A stretch of 64,000 nucleotides of DNA from Ignavibacteriae bacterium HGW-Ignavibacteriae-1 (lineage in GTDB: Bacteria > Bacteroidota > Ignavibacteria > Kapaibacteriales > UBA2268). This document shows, in pieces, positions 32,701-41,472 of the stretch (positions within the stretch are counted from its first letter, which is position 1; every line of letters starts with the position of its first letter). The position numbers were made by a program, and so were the translations under genes. The stretch spans positions 1 through 64,000 of the forward strand of contig PGYU01000004.1 of NCBI GenBank assembly GCA_002839825.1, written 5' to 3'. Below the pieces are notes generated by a model. It was not told where the DNA came from. It made no database searches and was given only the letters and a program-made list of their open reading frames with translations.

Positions 32701-35700
32701 TATCTATATTCAATCACCTTTGGGTGGTGGCGATGTAGCTCTTACCGGAATATCAATTGAACAAAATTTATTTGAAGATATTACAGAAGCTATCTACTTT
32801 GAAGTAGAGCCTACTGAAATTACTTTGACAAATATTAATATCAATGAAAACTGGTTTGTAAATATTGGTGCTTCATCCATCGTAATTGATGGTCCAACAC
32901 CTTATGCTGGTCAAATTGATGCAACAAACAACTACTGGGCAACTGATGATGGTCCAATAGCTTTAATGACAGCTCCGGCTTGGCATGATAATTCTACATC
33001 ATCTACCCCAATTATTGCTAACTCATATAACTATGATGTGAATAACGCTGCATCTCCAAGTGGTGTGCTTTACGAAGCTGATTATATCAACTTCGTTTAT
33101 TGGTGGCAAAACTTTAATGCAAACATGGGACCGGGTTCATTCACCGGTGACCAATTTGCTCCTATTGTAAACTCACTTGGCGACGTTTTTGCTTCTTTGA
33201 TAATTGCTCTTGACAACACTCCTACAACTGAAGATATCTTTATCGTTGCCGGTGAATTTGTTGAGTCAAACACTATACAACAACCAACACTTCCATATGT
33301 AATTAATATTTATGGTGATGTAAATGGTGGAACTTATTTCAGACCTGACGCTTTAAATGCTAATGGCGCTTATTCAGATGAATATATGTTCTATTTTGCT
33401 AGTGGTGCGGGTGTAGGTGAACTAGTTGACATATCGCTATATTTCTTACATTTAGAAGATTATCGTCCATTCGTTTTACAAGATGAAAATGTCTATGCAG
33501 GTATTTTCGTTGATGGCGACGCTGCTAATTTAGCTACCGTAAACTTCTACAATGGTTCAATAAGCGGTATAGACTTCGGTACTGATGGTACAGGTTTCTA
33601 TGCAGTTGGTAATGCTGACGTAACTGTCGAAAATTCTGACTTCATTGAAAACGAATACGCCGGTATTAGGTTAGAAAACGACGCTGTTTCTGCTCCAACA
33701 GGTACATTCATCAATAACGTAATTGACGGTGCTAATGTTACTGATTATGGTATCTATTTGGATGGTGAATTAGATGCAACAATCCAATACAACGTAATTT
33801 TTGACAATACAGGCGCAAGTGCAGGTATTTTCTCTTCAGGTATTGGTGCAGGAAGTTTGACAATCGAATATAACCAAATCTTTGAAAACGGTTACGGTAT
33901 CGAACTTGGTGCCAATGGCGTAGGCGATGATTATTCGGCTGCTGTTATCCGCAACAACGCTATCTATAATAACGTTACTGCAGGTTTGATTTACTTCCCG
34001 AACGTTGCTTCTGCTGTTACAGTTGAAGATAACTTCTGGGGTCATGACGCAGGTCCTGCTTCTTTAGGCGATTTGGGTCTTGGTAATTCACAACGTAACG
34101 CTTACTTTGATTTAGGTATAACCCAAGGCAACGCAGTTGTTGACGGTAATGCTAATTCAGAAATAGATTACTTACCTTACAGATTGACTTCAGGCTTTAC
34201 ACCAAACATTTCGATGATTGCAGGTGCAAGATTTGCTCCTATCGTCAGAACAAATTCTGCAAATATTCCAATAGATTATTATGCAAACATGATTTCTGTT
34301 GATGTTGATGTAACGTCAGGTGCAGATGAAGGTGTATATGTATATGGTGGTAACTGGGCAGACTTGTTTGTTGCAGGTAATGACGAAGTAAGATATATCG
34401 GTAAAAGAAGAATGGCTCTGTATGCAGCATCATGGTTGATTAACCCACAAGGTTCAGCCGCTGATGCATGGGATGTAGCAGACAAAGGTGCTCACCCAAT
34501 GAACGATGGACCATTATTTATTACACATAATTATCCCGGTTACTTATTTAATGCTGCATTAGGTTCTCTTACAGAAATTTCAATTCAAGGTTTTGTTTTT
34601 GATTCTAGAGAAACAACAGCTGGCGTTGATGGTCCTTATACCGGTAATTTCGATAACGGTATGTTCATATATTTCTTTTCAACAGCTGACGAAGTTACTG
34701 TAAATCAAAATACATTCCTTGCAGATGAAGATGACTCTTCAATTAACTTTGAAAGCGGTTTAGCTACTAACTGGACTATTTCTAACAACTTGATTGATGC
34801 AAGTTTGTCAACTACAACTAACAACCCATTTGCAGTAAATGTGACAAATGGAGCTGGTGGTGGTCCTCATTCAGACATTTTCATTGATGCAAATGAAATA
34901 ATCGGTGGCGCAGTAAATATTTATGCCGGCAATGATGATGTTGCTGGTGTTATGGTAACTTTCAATGAGTTTACTGATTCCAAAGCAGGTGTTATTGCTT
35001 CTGCTGTTGGTGGAGTTGGTTTCCAATTAGCAAATATCTATGTTGCCAATAACGTATTTTACGATTATCCCGGTGTTGACCAATTTGCTTTCGGTATTCT
35101 TGCCGGAACTCCGAACGACGCAGTCTTTAGTGATTGGACAACAGACATCGTTTTCACTGAAAACTTAGTCGGCGTTGACCCACTTGATGTTGCTAATACA
35201 ATGCCTGCAGTTGGTTTCCAAAATGCTACACCACTACTTACTTACACTTCAGCTATTTCAGCTACTTGTAACTGGTGGGGTTCAGTAGACGGACCTACAT
35301 TTGCTCTAAACCCGGGTGGCGATGGCGCTACTGTAAGTGAAAGAGCTTATTTTGCTCCTTGGTTATCTGGCGATGCTAATAACGTAACATTTGGATTTGA
35401 TCCATTGGATGCTTGCGACGCCGGTATCAGAGTATGGGTTAACAATACAGGTAATCCTGCTGACCAATTTATTATATTCCCGGGCTTACAAATGGCTGTG
35501 GATGACCCGTCAGTTATGGCTGGTGTGAATGATTTCATTTTCGTTCACGCTGATTACACAACAGGTGGAACTCCGGGCTTCTTGGATGAAACTGTTACAA
35601 TTAATTGGGCAGGTTTATTCGGTCCAACTTTAGCTTCGGAAACATTTGTTGACGAAATTAACCTCAGTGGTTCATTAATATTTTCAGATAATTCATTTGA

Positions 35701-38700
35701 TTTATATATGGACTCACCGATGAGATTACAAACAGACTTGATTATTGACAGTCCATTCAGTGACGGTTGGTTAGTCTTGTTTGACGACGATTTCACTGTT
35801 GAAGGTCACATTACTGAACGCGGTAACACTTCACGTGTTAATACACTTGGTGACGGTTATCTCGTTAAAGAAAATGTTGTTTTCGGTGGTATAAACAACT
35901 TCCCGGTTGCACATCCTTACGGTGGTAATGAAATGCCGGTTCAATTTGTTGCTAATAACTCTGCATTCAACGGAACAAATAATGACATCTTGAAAGTAAG
36001 AGTAATGGCTACTGATCCGATTGCAGCTAAAGGTTTAGGACAAGACGGATTCGACGTTAACGCTCTTTGGTCAATTGACTTTGTTAATGCAACAGGAGCA
36101 AATCCTGACTTTGCAATGCAATTGAGATTCCCACTTGGTCCCGTTGATGCTAACTTTGACGTAGTAACTTCATACGGTGCATTCTGGGATATGGCTCCTG
36201 GAGCAACTCAATGGACTACTAAGAAATCAAATTCTTCTTGGAACGGTTCAGACGGTATTCAGGTTACTAATCTTAACTTAGAATCAGGACAAACTGATTG
36301 GTCAGTATTCTCAGGTCCAACTTCATTTGCATTGTCAGATGAACCAAACCAAGCTCGTAACATTATGTGGTACACTACTACAGACAGAAGCATTTCCTTC
36401 AAATGGACAAAAAATGACGCAGATGCACAATTCTATGCCATTCTTGCTCGCGAAGGTACAATGATTGCTGCTCCGTCAGCGTTTACTCCAACTCCGATTT
36501 CTACTTATGTTCCTTATACTTGCCCATCAATACCTAATGGTCCTTGGACTTGTAATCCTGGTCAATTGAACTTTGCTGATGGTAATGTTAATACTGTAGA
36601 TCCGAATTTCAATTGGGATGCTTCATTATTCCATGGCGACCAAGTTCCTAACGGCGTAAGAGTAATTAAGATTGGAGAATATGGTCCAGGTGCTATATTT
36701 GATGCGACTGTTAATAACTTAGAACAAGGTACTTACTACGAATTCTTCGTAGCTAACTTTAACTACGGTGATGGTACTACTCCTCTTGCTTCTATGGAAT
36801 CAGGAGCTGACGGTATGGCTAATTACAATCTTGGTCCAAATACTTTGAATCCAAGAACTCGTAAAACTATGCCTGCTGTTTATATGACTATAGACTTTAA
36901 TGGCGGATTCGCAACTAACGTTTTGAATCAACCAAATAGAGTTTGGGCTTATTCAGTTCCGGGTGTTTACAACCCAATGGACATTTACAACAATATCGTA
37001 AAAGATAATGGTGTATTAGGCTCATACGTAGTTGAAAACCAATATAATGGTGATGATTTGATAGGCGGTCATGTTGCAGAAGTCTGTGATGATGGTGCTA
37101 ACAGCTGGACAGCCAACAACGTCAGATTGAATTTCCGTAACTACGGAAACTATACTGCTCCGGGTTGGATTATCAAATACTCAGAAAACAATGACACTAA
37201 GACATTTACTACACCTTCAACAACTGCATTTACTGATAGAACAAGAACTGCTAACACAGACTACTATTTAGTATCAGCTTATGATGGTGACGGTAAAGTT
37301 GCTTACAAATATGACAACATGCAAACAATTAGATTCCAAGTTGACGAAGTAACAGATGTAACTTTAACAGAAACACCTGTTGTTATGCCGACTTGCGAAG
37401 GTAACAACGTAACTTTAGTTTCCGCTCCAAATAGCTATCCAAATGCTAATTTTGACAGATGGGAATATGATAACGGTAGTGGTTGGACAACTTTCACTAC
37501 TGCATTACCGGGTGGCTCAGCTGCTACAGGTGGTACATCAAATACTATTACATTAGACTATGCTGATAACGGAACTAACATTCGTGCGGTTTACACTAGT
37601 AATTCAATTTGCGACTTAGGTCTCGAATTTAATACTAATGCAATCCAACTTAGTATCTACGATGCTACTTTGACCGGTTTGCAACCTTATACAACTGCAC
37701 CTAGTGTTGTTGATACTGAAGCTCCGGGTGTATGCGAAGGCGCTAACGTAACATTCCAAGCTGATGCTGGTGGTCCTTACGCTTCACCAAACAGCTTAAC
37801 CTTTATTGGTTGGGAATATTTTGACGTCGCATGGAATACATTAGCAGACGGTGCTTTGGCAGGTGCTACTATTTCCGGTGCAGCTACTCAAACAATGACA
37901 ATTACAGGCGCTACTGTTGCTATGAACGGATATGATTTCCGCGCTGTATGGCAAAATGGTGACTGTTCTGTCGTTCCGACTACTGAAACTAACCTTGAAG
38001 TAATCACTCAACCTGTTATTTCACAACAACCAGTTGTTACTCCTGTTACAGTATGTGCAGGAACTGACATAGATGTTGATGCAATTGGCACACCTTTCAC
38101 AAGTGTACAATGGCAAATAAGCAACGATAACTCGACTTGGGTTGACCTTGTTGACGGTGCTGCATATGTTTACATGGGTGGAACTGCTGAAATTGCAGGT
38201 GCTACTACAGAAAACCTTACAATTACTCCGGTAGATAATACTTGGGATGCATTCTACGTACAAATCGTTTATACAAACGCAGGTAACGAAGGCGACGAAT
38301 GTATTACAACTTCAAACTCAGCACAACTTGACATCTTGTTGGCTCCAATCGTAACTGCATTTACTTCTCCTGTTACAGTTTGTGAAGGTTCGAATAATAG
38401 CTACTTAGCTACTATAACTAATCCTTACAATACTCCTGTACTTTGGGAATATAATGACGGTATCAGTGGTTGGTTATCACTTGGTGCAGGCGTTGTTGAT
38501 GGTACAACAGTATCATTCACAGGTGCCGGCGACGAAACACTTAATTTAGATAACATTGATTTAACATGGAATGGCTATCAAGTTAGAGTAACTGCTACAA
38601 ATGGCACTTGCTCAGATACAGAAGGCTTCACAGTTAACGTTGATGAATTACCTGTTGTAGTTACTAACCCTGTTGATGATGATGTTTGTGAATTCGGTAA

Positions 38701-41368
38701 CTTACAATACACTGCAGATTTCACTCCAACTACTGCTACAGTAACTTGGAAATTCTGGAATGGTGTTGTTTGGGCTGATGTTGTTGATGGCGTTTCATTA
38801 ACAGCTAACACATTCAACGTACCTACTATTACTACAGTTGGTGGTACAACTACTTTAGATGTTACTAACGTAAATGTTGCAATCAATGGCTGGGATGTAA
38901 GAGTTGCTCTTGATAACGGTGTTTGTGGTACAGTTAATACAACTGATGCAAATATGGGTATCTTCACAGTTCCTACTGTTCCTAACCCAATTGGTGCCCA
39001 AAACATCTTGTCGCATAAATTTGATGTTACTTATCCTGCTGACGCAAATGCAGTATCTTGGGATATCCAAGTTGCTGATGATGCCGGATTTACTAATATC
39101 GTTTACTCGACTACAGGTGCAGGTGCTTCACCATTTACAGGTATGACTGATTGTATTCTTGACCCTGCGTCAACTTACTACTTCAGAGTTCAAGCAGTTA
39201 ATGCTTGCGGTGTATCAGGATGGAGTACTCCTTCGAATCTCGTTACTTTAGACCCAACTGTTACAAACATGGCATGGTTAGGTGGATTTGACGGCGACTT
39301 CGGTACAGGCGACCTTGGAACTCCAACTGCAGCACAAACTTTGAGATTTACTTACTATCAATTAGACGCTGACATTGCAATGACAATTCCTGCCGACTTC
39401 GAAGCATTTATCGGTGGTAATTGGGTTACCGGTGTACAAAACTTAGGTTTGACACTTTATCTTGGCACTTCAGGTGCTCCTTTGACAACAGATATCTCAG
39501 TTCGTTTCAACGCTACAGTTTGTGGTGTAATTGATGAAGATATTACAATTGCTTCTAACGAAACATGTTCAGGTCATACTGACATAACAGTTGGTTCAAT
39601 CGCAGTTGAAGGATTTGGTAAAGTTCCACAACCTACTGTTCAAGCAAGCGCTGTTTACTTTACAGCTAACGCTAACACTAATTTCGACTTTACATGGACT
39701 AATGGTGATGGTAATGGCAGATTAGTAACAATCGTTGAAGACGGTGCTACTCCTTGGTCACCAACAGACTTTACTGATTATAGCAGTGTTGCAAGCACTA
39801 CTTTGGCTGGTGGTAATGAAATTACAACCGGTAACTGGATTGTTGCAGCAGGTAACGTATCAGGACCTTTGAATGTTAGTGGTTTGACTGCAGGCGTAGT
39901 TTACTATGCTTATGTATTCGAATTCAACGAATGTGCTTCAGGTACTGAAGATTACTTAACTCCTGGCGCTGTTGGTCAAGTTTACCAATTGGCATTCTTA
40001 ACTGACGAACCATCAACACCAATGAATGGTATTCCTGACCAAACTTCAGGCGTAGCATTTACACAATCAGACGAAACAACTCCACTTGAAATCGAAGTAA
40101 TGTTGTATGACCGTGCCGGCGCTCCGATAGCTAATCCATTTGGTGGATTTAGCGTATCAATCGCTGGTGACCCGGCTCTTGGATCAGTATCAGTTGATGC
40201 CGGTTCTACAACAATTGCTAACGGTGCTGCAAGTACAGCAGGTACTCCAATGACAATCACTTGGACTTATGCTAACGGTATTTTGAATGCAAACTTAGTT
40301 GCTTCAACTACTCAACTTGGTGTCTTAACCGGTGAATCGAATGACTTCGTTCTTAACGTTGCTCCTCCGACTACACAAGCTAAGATCATCCTTTGGGTTG
40401 GCATACCTTGTGCAGCCGGTACTGAATTCAAATGGACTAACGGTGACGGTGCTTCCAGACTCGTTGTAGGTCGTGACGGTTCTTTACCTGAATTACCAAC
40501 AGACTTGACTGATTATTCTGCACTTGCTAATACTGATTTCTCACTTGCCGGTACTCTCGGAACTGATACAAAGGTTCTTTCAGTTATCAATGGTAGTGGA
40601 AACTCAATTACAGTTACAGGTTTAACACTTAACCAAACTTACTACTTCCGCGTTTACGAATTTAATGGTACTGGCGGATTAGAAAGATACTTAACTGACA
40701 ACGCATCATTCAACCCGCGTTCACGTAAGATTACTTGCTCAGATGGAAACAACTTGTTTGACCTTATCGTTGAAGACTTCAACGTTGTTTCAGGCAAAGG
40801 TAAAGGAATCGTTTCTTGGAATACTGAATATGAACAAAATATCTCAGGTTTCGAAGTTTCGAGAATTGACCTTACTGAAGGTTCAAGCATGAATCCAATG
40901 CTCGTAGGTACTTATATGAATGCTGAAGAACTCGTTGCTGCCGGCAACACTACTACAGGTCAAACTTACAAATATACTGACAACACCGTGACTCTCGAAG
41001 TTGGCAGAACATACTTGTATCAATTGACTGCAGTTGCTTATGACGGCACACGTCTTGATGTTGCTGAATCAGAAATTACAATTACTGACGATATCATTGC
41101 AGGTCCGGCTGAATTCAGCGTAACTCCTGTTCAAGTTATCAACAATGAAGCTACTTTCAAAGTTATCACTAACACTACTCAAGATGCTACTATCGAACTC
41201 TACGATGTAATCGGTAACAGAGTTGCTGTAATAGCAAATGGTATCGCTTTAGGTGTTGGCGCTAACGAATTTAGCTGCCCGGTTGACAAACTTGTTAACG
41301 GTACATACATCATCTCCGTAAACGGTAAAGATGTATCAGCTATTCAGAAGTTCCAAATCGCAAGATAA
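29765..41368 (+). CDS. Giant T9SS adhesin-like protein (3867 aa) with beta-helix and Ig-like modules
   Basis: The largest gene in the window. The signal peptide ends near residue 22 (STSAWSA). Residues about 23-1880 hold four right-handed beta-helix modules. The first opens with DYTTIQAAVNAAAGNDIIYV as in pectate-lyase-like folds, and each module closes with an aromatic/Gly-Pro cap: WNFWDVVGP (about 644), NYWATDDGP (about 1055), NFWGHDAGP (about 1423) and NWWGSVDGP (about 1835). Five Ig-like domains, each starting with a Cys-Glu/Ala-Gly motif (PTCEGNN, GVCEGAN, TVCAGTD, TVCEGSN, DVCEFGN), cover about 2535-3060, followed by a fibronectin-III-like domain. The end (TIELYDVIGNRVAVIANG, LVNGTYIISVNGKD) is a T9SS type A sorting domain. 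It should be displayed on the cell surface. Adhesion or polysaccharide contact is inferred. No catalytic residues were identified. Confidence 0.88.
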   Translation: MKKLSTLLTILVCFILLSTSAWSATWTVDNVGGGDYTTIQAAVNAAAGNDIIYVNGTGTAYTENVNIPGGKNQLSIIGVDDGSGLPVLDGSGVANPKVAFRVSSDNVTIQKMVIQNYFYAGATNVDHGSAQRGVGIESLIASSGHTFSNNTIDNCNWGIYVREGNSISVSNNTITNTVATSHGSGYPFTGGTGIAFVSAGVSLDENSIEDNTVTTTAYYGVFFGRRLDGGVPVNGDNVVINGNTIGAAGIGNNGFAIFVNNIKPNDALRIENNVLNANEAGLLLDQNAAAMTDVNVFGNEFNNTVSTIEVQTDDLFDGGTLYDIMFNNDNIFDEGTPTTNPGAVAALDASVEAVVSTGSNRFIRNNFATAIVDGELYLSAAAASTDVKVYAMAGLYADEVAVVTSNPANMQNMEITGEVSGANNLAIARGDATGSTIFDIDQLGNLTVTFQSINVEVNGTVAQTGIRTESSNTSVFGSNFTSIVNSAGVFGVMAVSDLSQQTGFVFEDNTVNGFFEIGVGIDQDNFLISCNQFGTSNGVGDGIFITDFNTDLVDIIGGRIIRNTSLDIAPSVAWNIRVNFPTALSGGLVVGEPDAGNFFNSGDRAVSVTQLADNQISVNYNRFLLDSYSFWIVNNNAFDLNAGWNFWDVVGPNYNAAISAMISGAGAANVSFLPIYTDGTDMDLDACGFQVDPTSVWVPVYTAVSETDPLTDVNALFFWTIEDALADASTGIGSGGTPERYAVLLYNNTAFGENNPLSVDFPVWIGGAPAQASNGNIAPDPTFWTVVAQNNAAPLFEVTVTGTVTDPIAFDNLTLLPSSAGLSSANNAILIDVVGAMSYLSVTNNIFNVANVNQSNAIYVDATTTTSIDEFYIYNNEFMKNDAGYALRVATPIVSTDIEFLSNNILWNIAGSSPGFSIYFEDGVDGLTVLGNNFEAGILLESVLNNIDNLQIGAAGTHGLGFLQGNTFFNPNVSGLAYGIYIQSPLGGGDVALTGISIEQNLFEDITEAIYFEVEPTEITLTNININENWFVNIGASSIVIDGPTPYAGQIDATNNYWATDDGPIALMTAPAWHDNSTSSTPIIANSYNYDVNNAASPSGVLYEADYINFVYWWQNFNANMGPGSFTGDQFAPIVNSLGDVFASLIIALDNTPTTEDIFIVAGEFVESNTIQQPTLPYVINIYGDVNGGTYFRPDALNANGAYSDEYMFYFASGAGVGELVDISLYFLHLEDYRPFVLQDENVYAGIFVDGDAANLATVNFYNGSISGIDFGTDGTGFYAVGNADVTVENSDFIENEYAGIRLENDAVSAPTGTFINNVIDGANVTDYGIYLDGELDATIQYNVIFDNTGASAGIFSSGIGAGSLTIEYNQIFENGYGIELGANGVGDDYSAAVIRNNAIYNNVTAGLIYFPNVASAVTVEDNFWGHDAGPASLGDLGLGNSQRNAYFDLGITQGNAVVDGNANSEIDYLPYRLTSGFTPNISMIAGARFAPIVRTNSANIPIDYYANMISVDVDVTSGADEGVYVYGGNWADLFVAGNDEVRYIGKRRMALYAASWLINPQGSAADAWDVADKGAHPMNDGPLFITHNYPGYLFNAALGSLTEISIQGFVFDSRETTAGVDGPYTGNFDNGMFIYFFSTADEVTVNQNTFLADEDDSSINFESGLATNWTISNNLIDASLSTTTNNPFAVNVTNGAGGGPHSDIFIDANEIIGGAVNIYAGNDDVAGVMVTFNEFTDSKAGVIASAVGGVGFQLANIYVANNVFYDYPGVDQFAFGILAGTPNDAVFSDWTTDIVFTENLVGVDPLDVANTMPAVGFQNATPLLTYTSAISATCNWWGSVDGPTFALNPGGDGATVSERAYFAPWLSGDANNVTFGFDPLDACDAGIRVWVNNTGNPADQFIIFPGLQMAVDDPSVMAGVNDFIFVHADYTTGGTPGFLDETVTINWAGLFGPTLASETFVDEINLSGSLIFSDNSFDLYMDSPMRLQTDLIIDSPFSDGWLVLFDDDFTVEGHITERGNTSRVNTLGDGYLVKENVVFGGINNFPVAHPYGGNEMPVQFVANNSAFNGTNNDILKVRVMATDPIAAKGLGQDGFDVNALWSIDFVNATGANPDFAMQLRFPLGPVDANFDVVTSYGAFWDMAPGATQWTTKKSNSSWNGSDGIQVTNLNLESGQTDWSVFSGPTSFALSDEPNQARNIMWYTTTDRSISFKWTKNDADAQFYAILAREGTMIAAPSAFTPTPISTYVPYTCPSIPNGPWTCNPGQLNFADGNVNTVDPNFNWDASLFHGDQVPNGVRVIKIGEYGPGAIFDATVNNLEQGTYYEFFVANFNYGDGTTPLASMESGADGMANYNLGPNTLNPRTRKTMPAVYMTIDFNGGFATNVLNQPNRVWAYSVPGVYNPMDIYNNIVKDNGVLGSYVVENQYNGDDLIGGHVAEVCDDGANSWTANNVRLNFRNYGNYTAPGWIIKYSENNDTKTFTTPSTTAFTDRTRTANTDYYLVSAYDGDGKVAYKYDNMQTIRFQVDEVTDVTLTETPVVMPTCEGNNVTLVSAPNSYPNANFDRWEYDNGSGWTTFTTALPGGSAATGGTSNTITLDYADNGTNIRAVYTSNSICDLGLEFNTNAIQLSIYDATLTGLQPYTTAPSVVDTEAPGVCEGANVTFQADAGGPYASPNSLTFIGWEYFDVAWNTLADGALAGATISGAATQTMTITGATVAMNGYDFRAVWQNGDCSVVPTTETNLEVITQPVISQQPVVTPVTVCAGTDIDVDAIGTPFTSVQWQISNDNSTWVDLVDGAAYVYMGGTAEIAGATTENLTITPVDNTWDAFYVQIVYTNAGNEGDECITTSNSAQLDILLAPIVTAFTSPVTVCEGSNNSYLATITNPYNTPVLWEYNDGISGWLSLGAGVVDGTTVSFTGAGDETLNLDNIDLTWNGYQVRVTATNGTCSDTEGFTVNVDELPVVVTNPVDDDVCEFGNLQYTADFTPTTATVTWKFWNGVVWADVVDGVSLTANTFNVPTITTVGGTTTLDVTNVNVAINGWDVRVALDNGVCGTVNTTDANMGIFTVPTVPNPIGAQNILSHKFDVTYPADANAVSWDIQVADDAGFTNIVYSTTGAGASPFTGMTDCILDPASTYYFRVQAVNACGVSGWSTPSNLVTLDPTVTNMAWLGGFDGDFGTGDLGTPTAAQTLRFTYYQLDADIAMTIPADFEAFIGGNWVTGVQNLGLTLYLGTSGAPLTTDISVRFNATVCGVIDEDITIASNETCSGHTDITVGSIAVEGFGKVPQPTVQASAVYFTANANTNFDFTWTNGDGNGRLVTIVEDGATPWSPTDFTDYSSVASTTLAGGNEITTGNWIVAAGNVSGPLNVSGLTAGVVYYAYVFEFNECASGTEDYLTPGAVGQVYQLAFLTDEPSTPMNGIPDQTSGVAFTQSDETTPLEIEVMLYDRAGAPIANPFGGFSVSIAGDPALGSVSVDAGSTTIANGAASTAGTPMTITWTYANGILNANLVASTTQLGVLTGESNDFVLNVAPPTTQAKIILWVGIPCAAGTEFKWTNGDGASRLVVGRDGSLPELPTDLTDYSALANTDFSLAGTLGTDTKVLSVINGSGNSITVTGLTLNQTYYFRVYEFNGTGGLERYLTDNASFNPRSRKITCSDGNNLFDLIVEDFNVVSGKGKGIVSWNTEYEQNISGFEVSRIDLTEGSSMNPMLVGTYMNAEELVAAGNTTTGQTYKYTDNTVTLEVGRTYLYQLTAVAYDGTRLDVAESEITITDDIIAGPAEFSVTPVQVINNEATFKVITNTTQDATIELYDVIGNRVAVIANGIALGVGANEFSCPVDKLVNGTYIISVNGKDVSAIQKFQIAR

Positions 41369-41388
41369 TCGCGAACTAAAGCATTTTA

Positions 41389-41419
41389 AAGCCCGCTCAA
41401 TTGAGCGGGCTTTTTTTTT
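41389..41419 (+). terminator. Rho-independent terminator of the surface locus
   Basis: A perfect palindromic stem AAGCCCGCTCAA/TTGAGCGGGCTT with no spare loop bases, followed by nine T residues. It lies 20 bp after the giant gene's stop and is the strongest intrinsic terminator in the window. Confidence 0.93.
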
Positions 41420-41472
41420 GCTTTATTATTATTTTTGCATTGTGTTATTTAGAAATTTATTATATTGAATCC

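Noticed and set aside
38578-39006. Minus-strand 142-codon frame in the 3867-aa gene
   Set aside because: Thr/Val-rich shadow of the Ig-like domains on the other strand.
41401-41472. Upstream TTG start for the antiporter gene
   Set aside because: It lies inside the intrinsic terminator hairpin of the preceding gene; the ATG at 41473 gives the normal CPA2 N-terminus.
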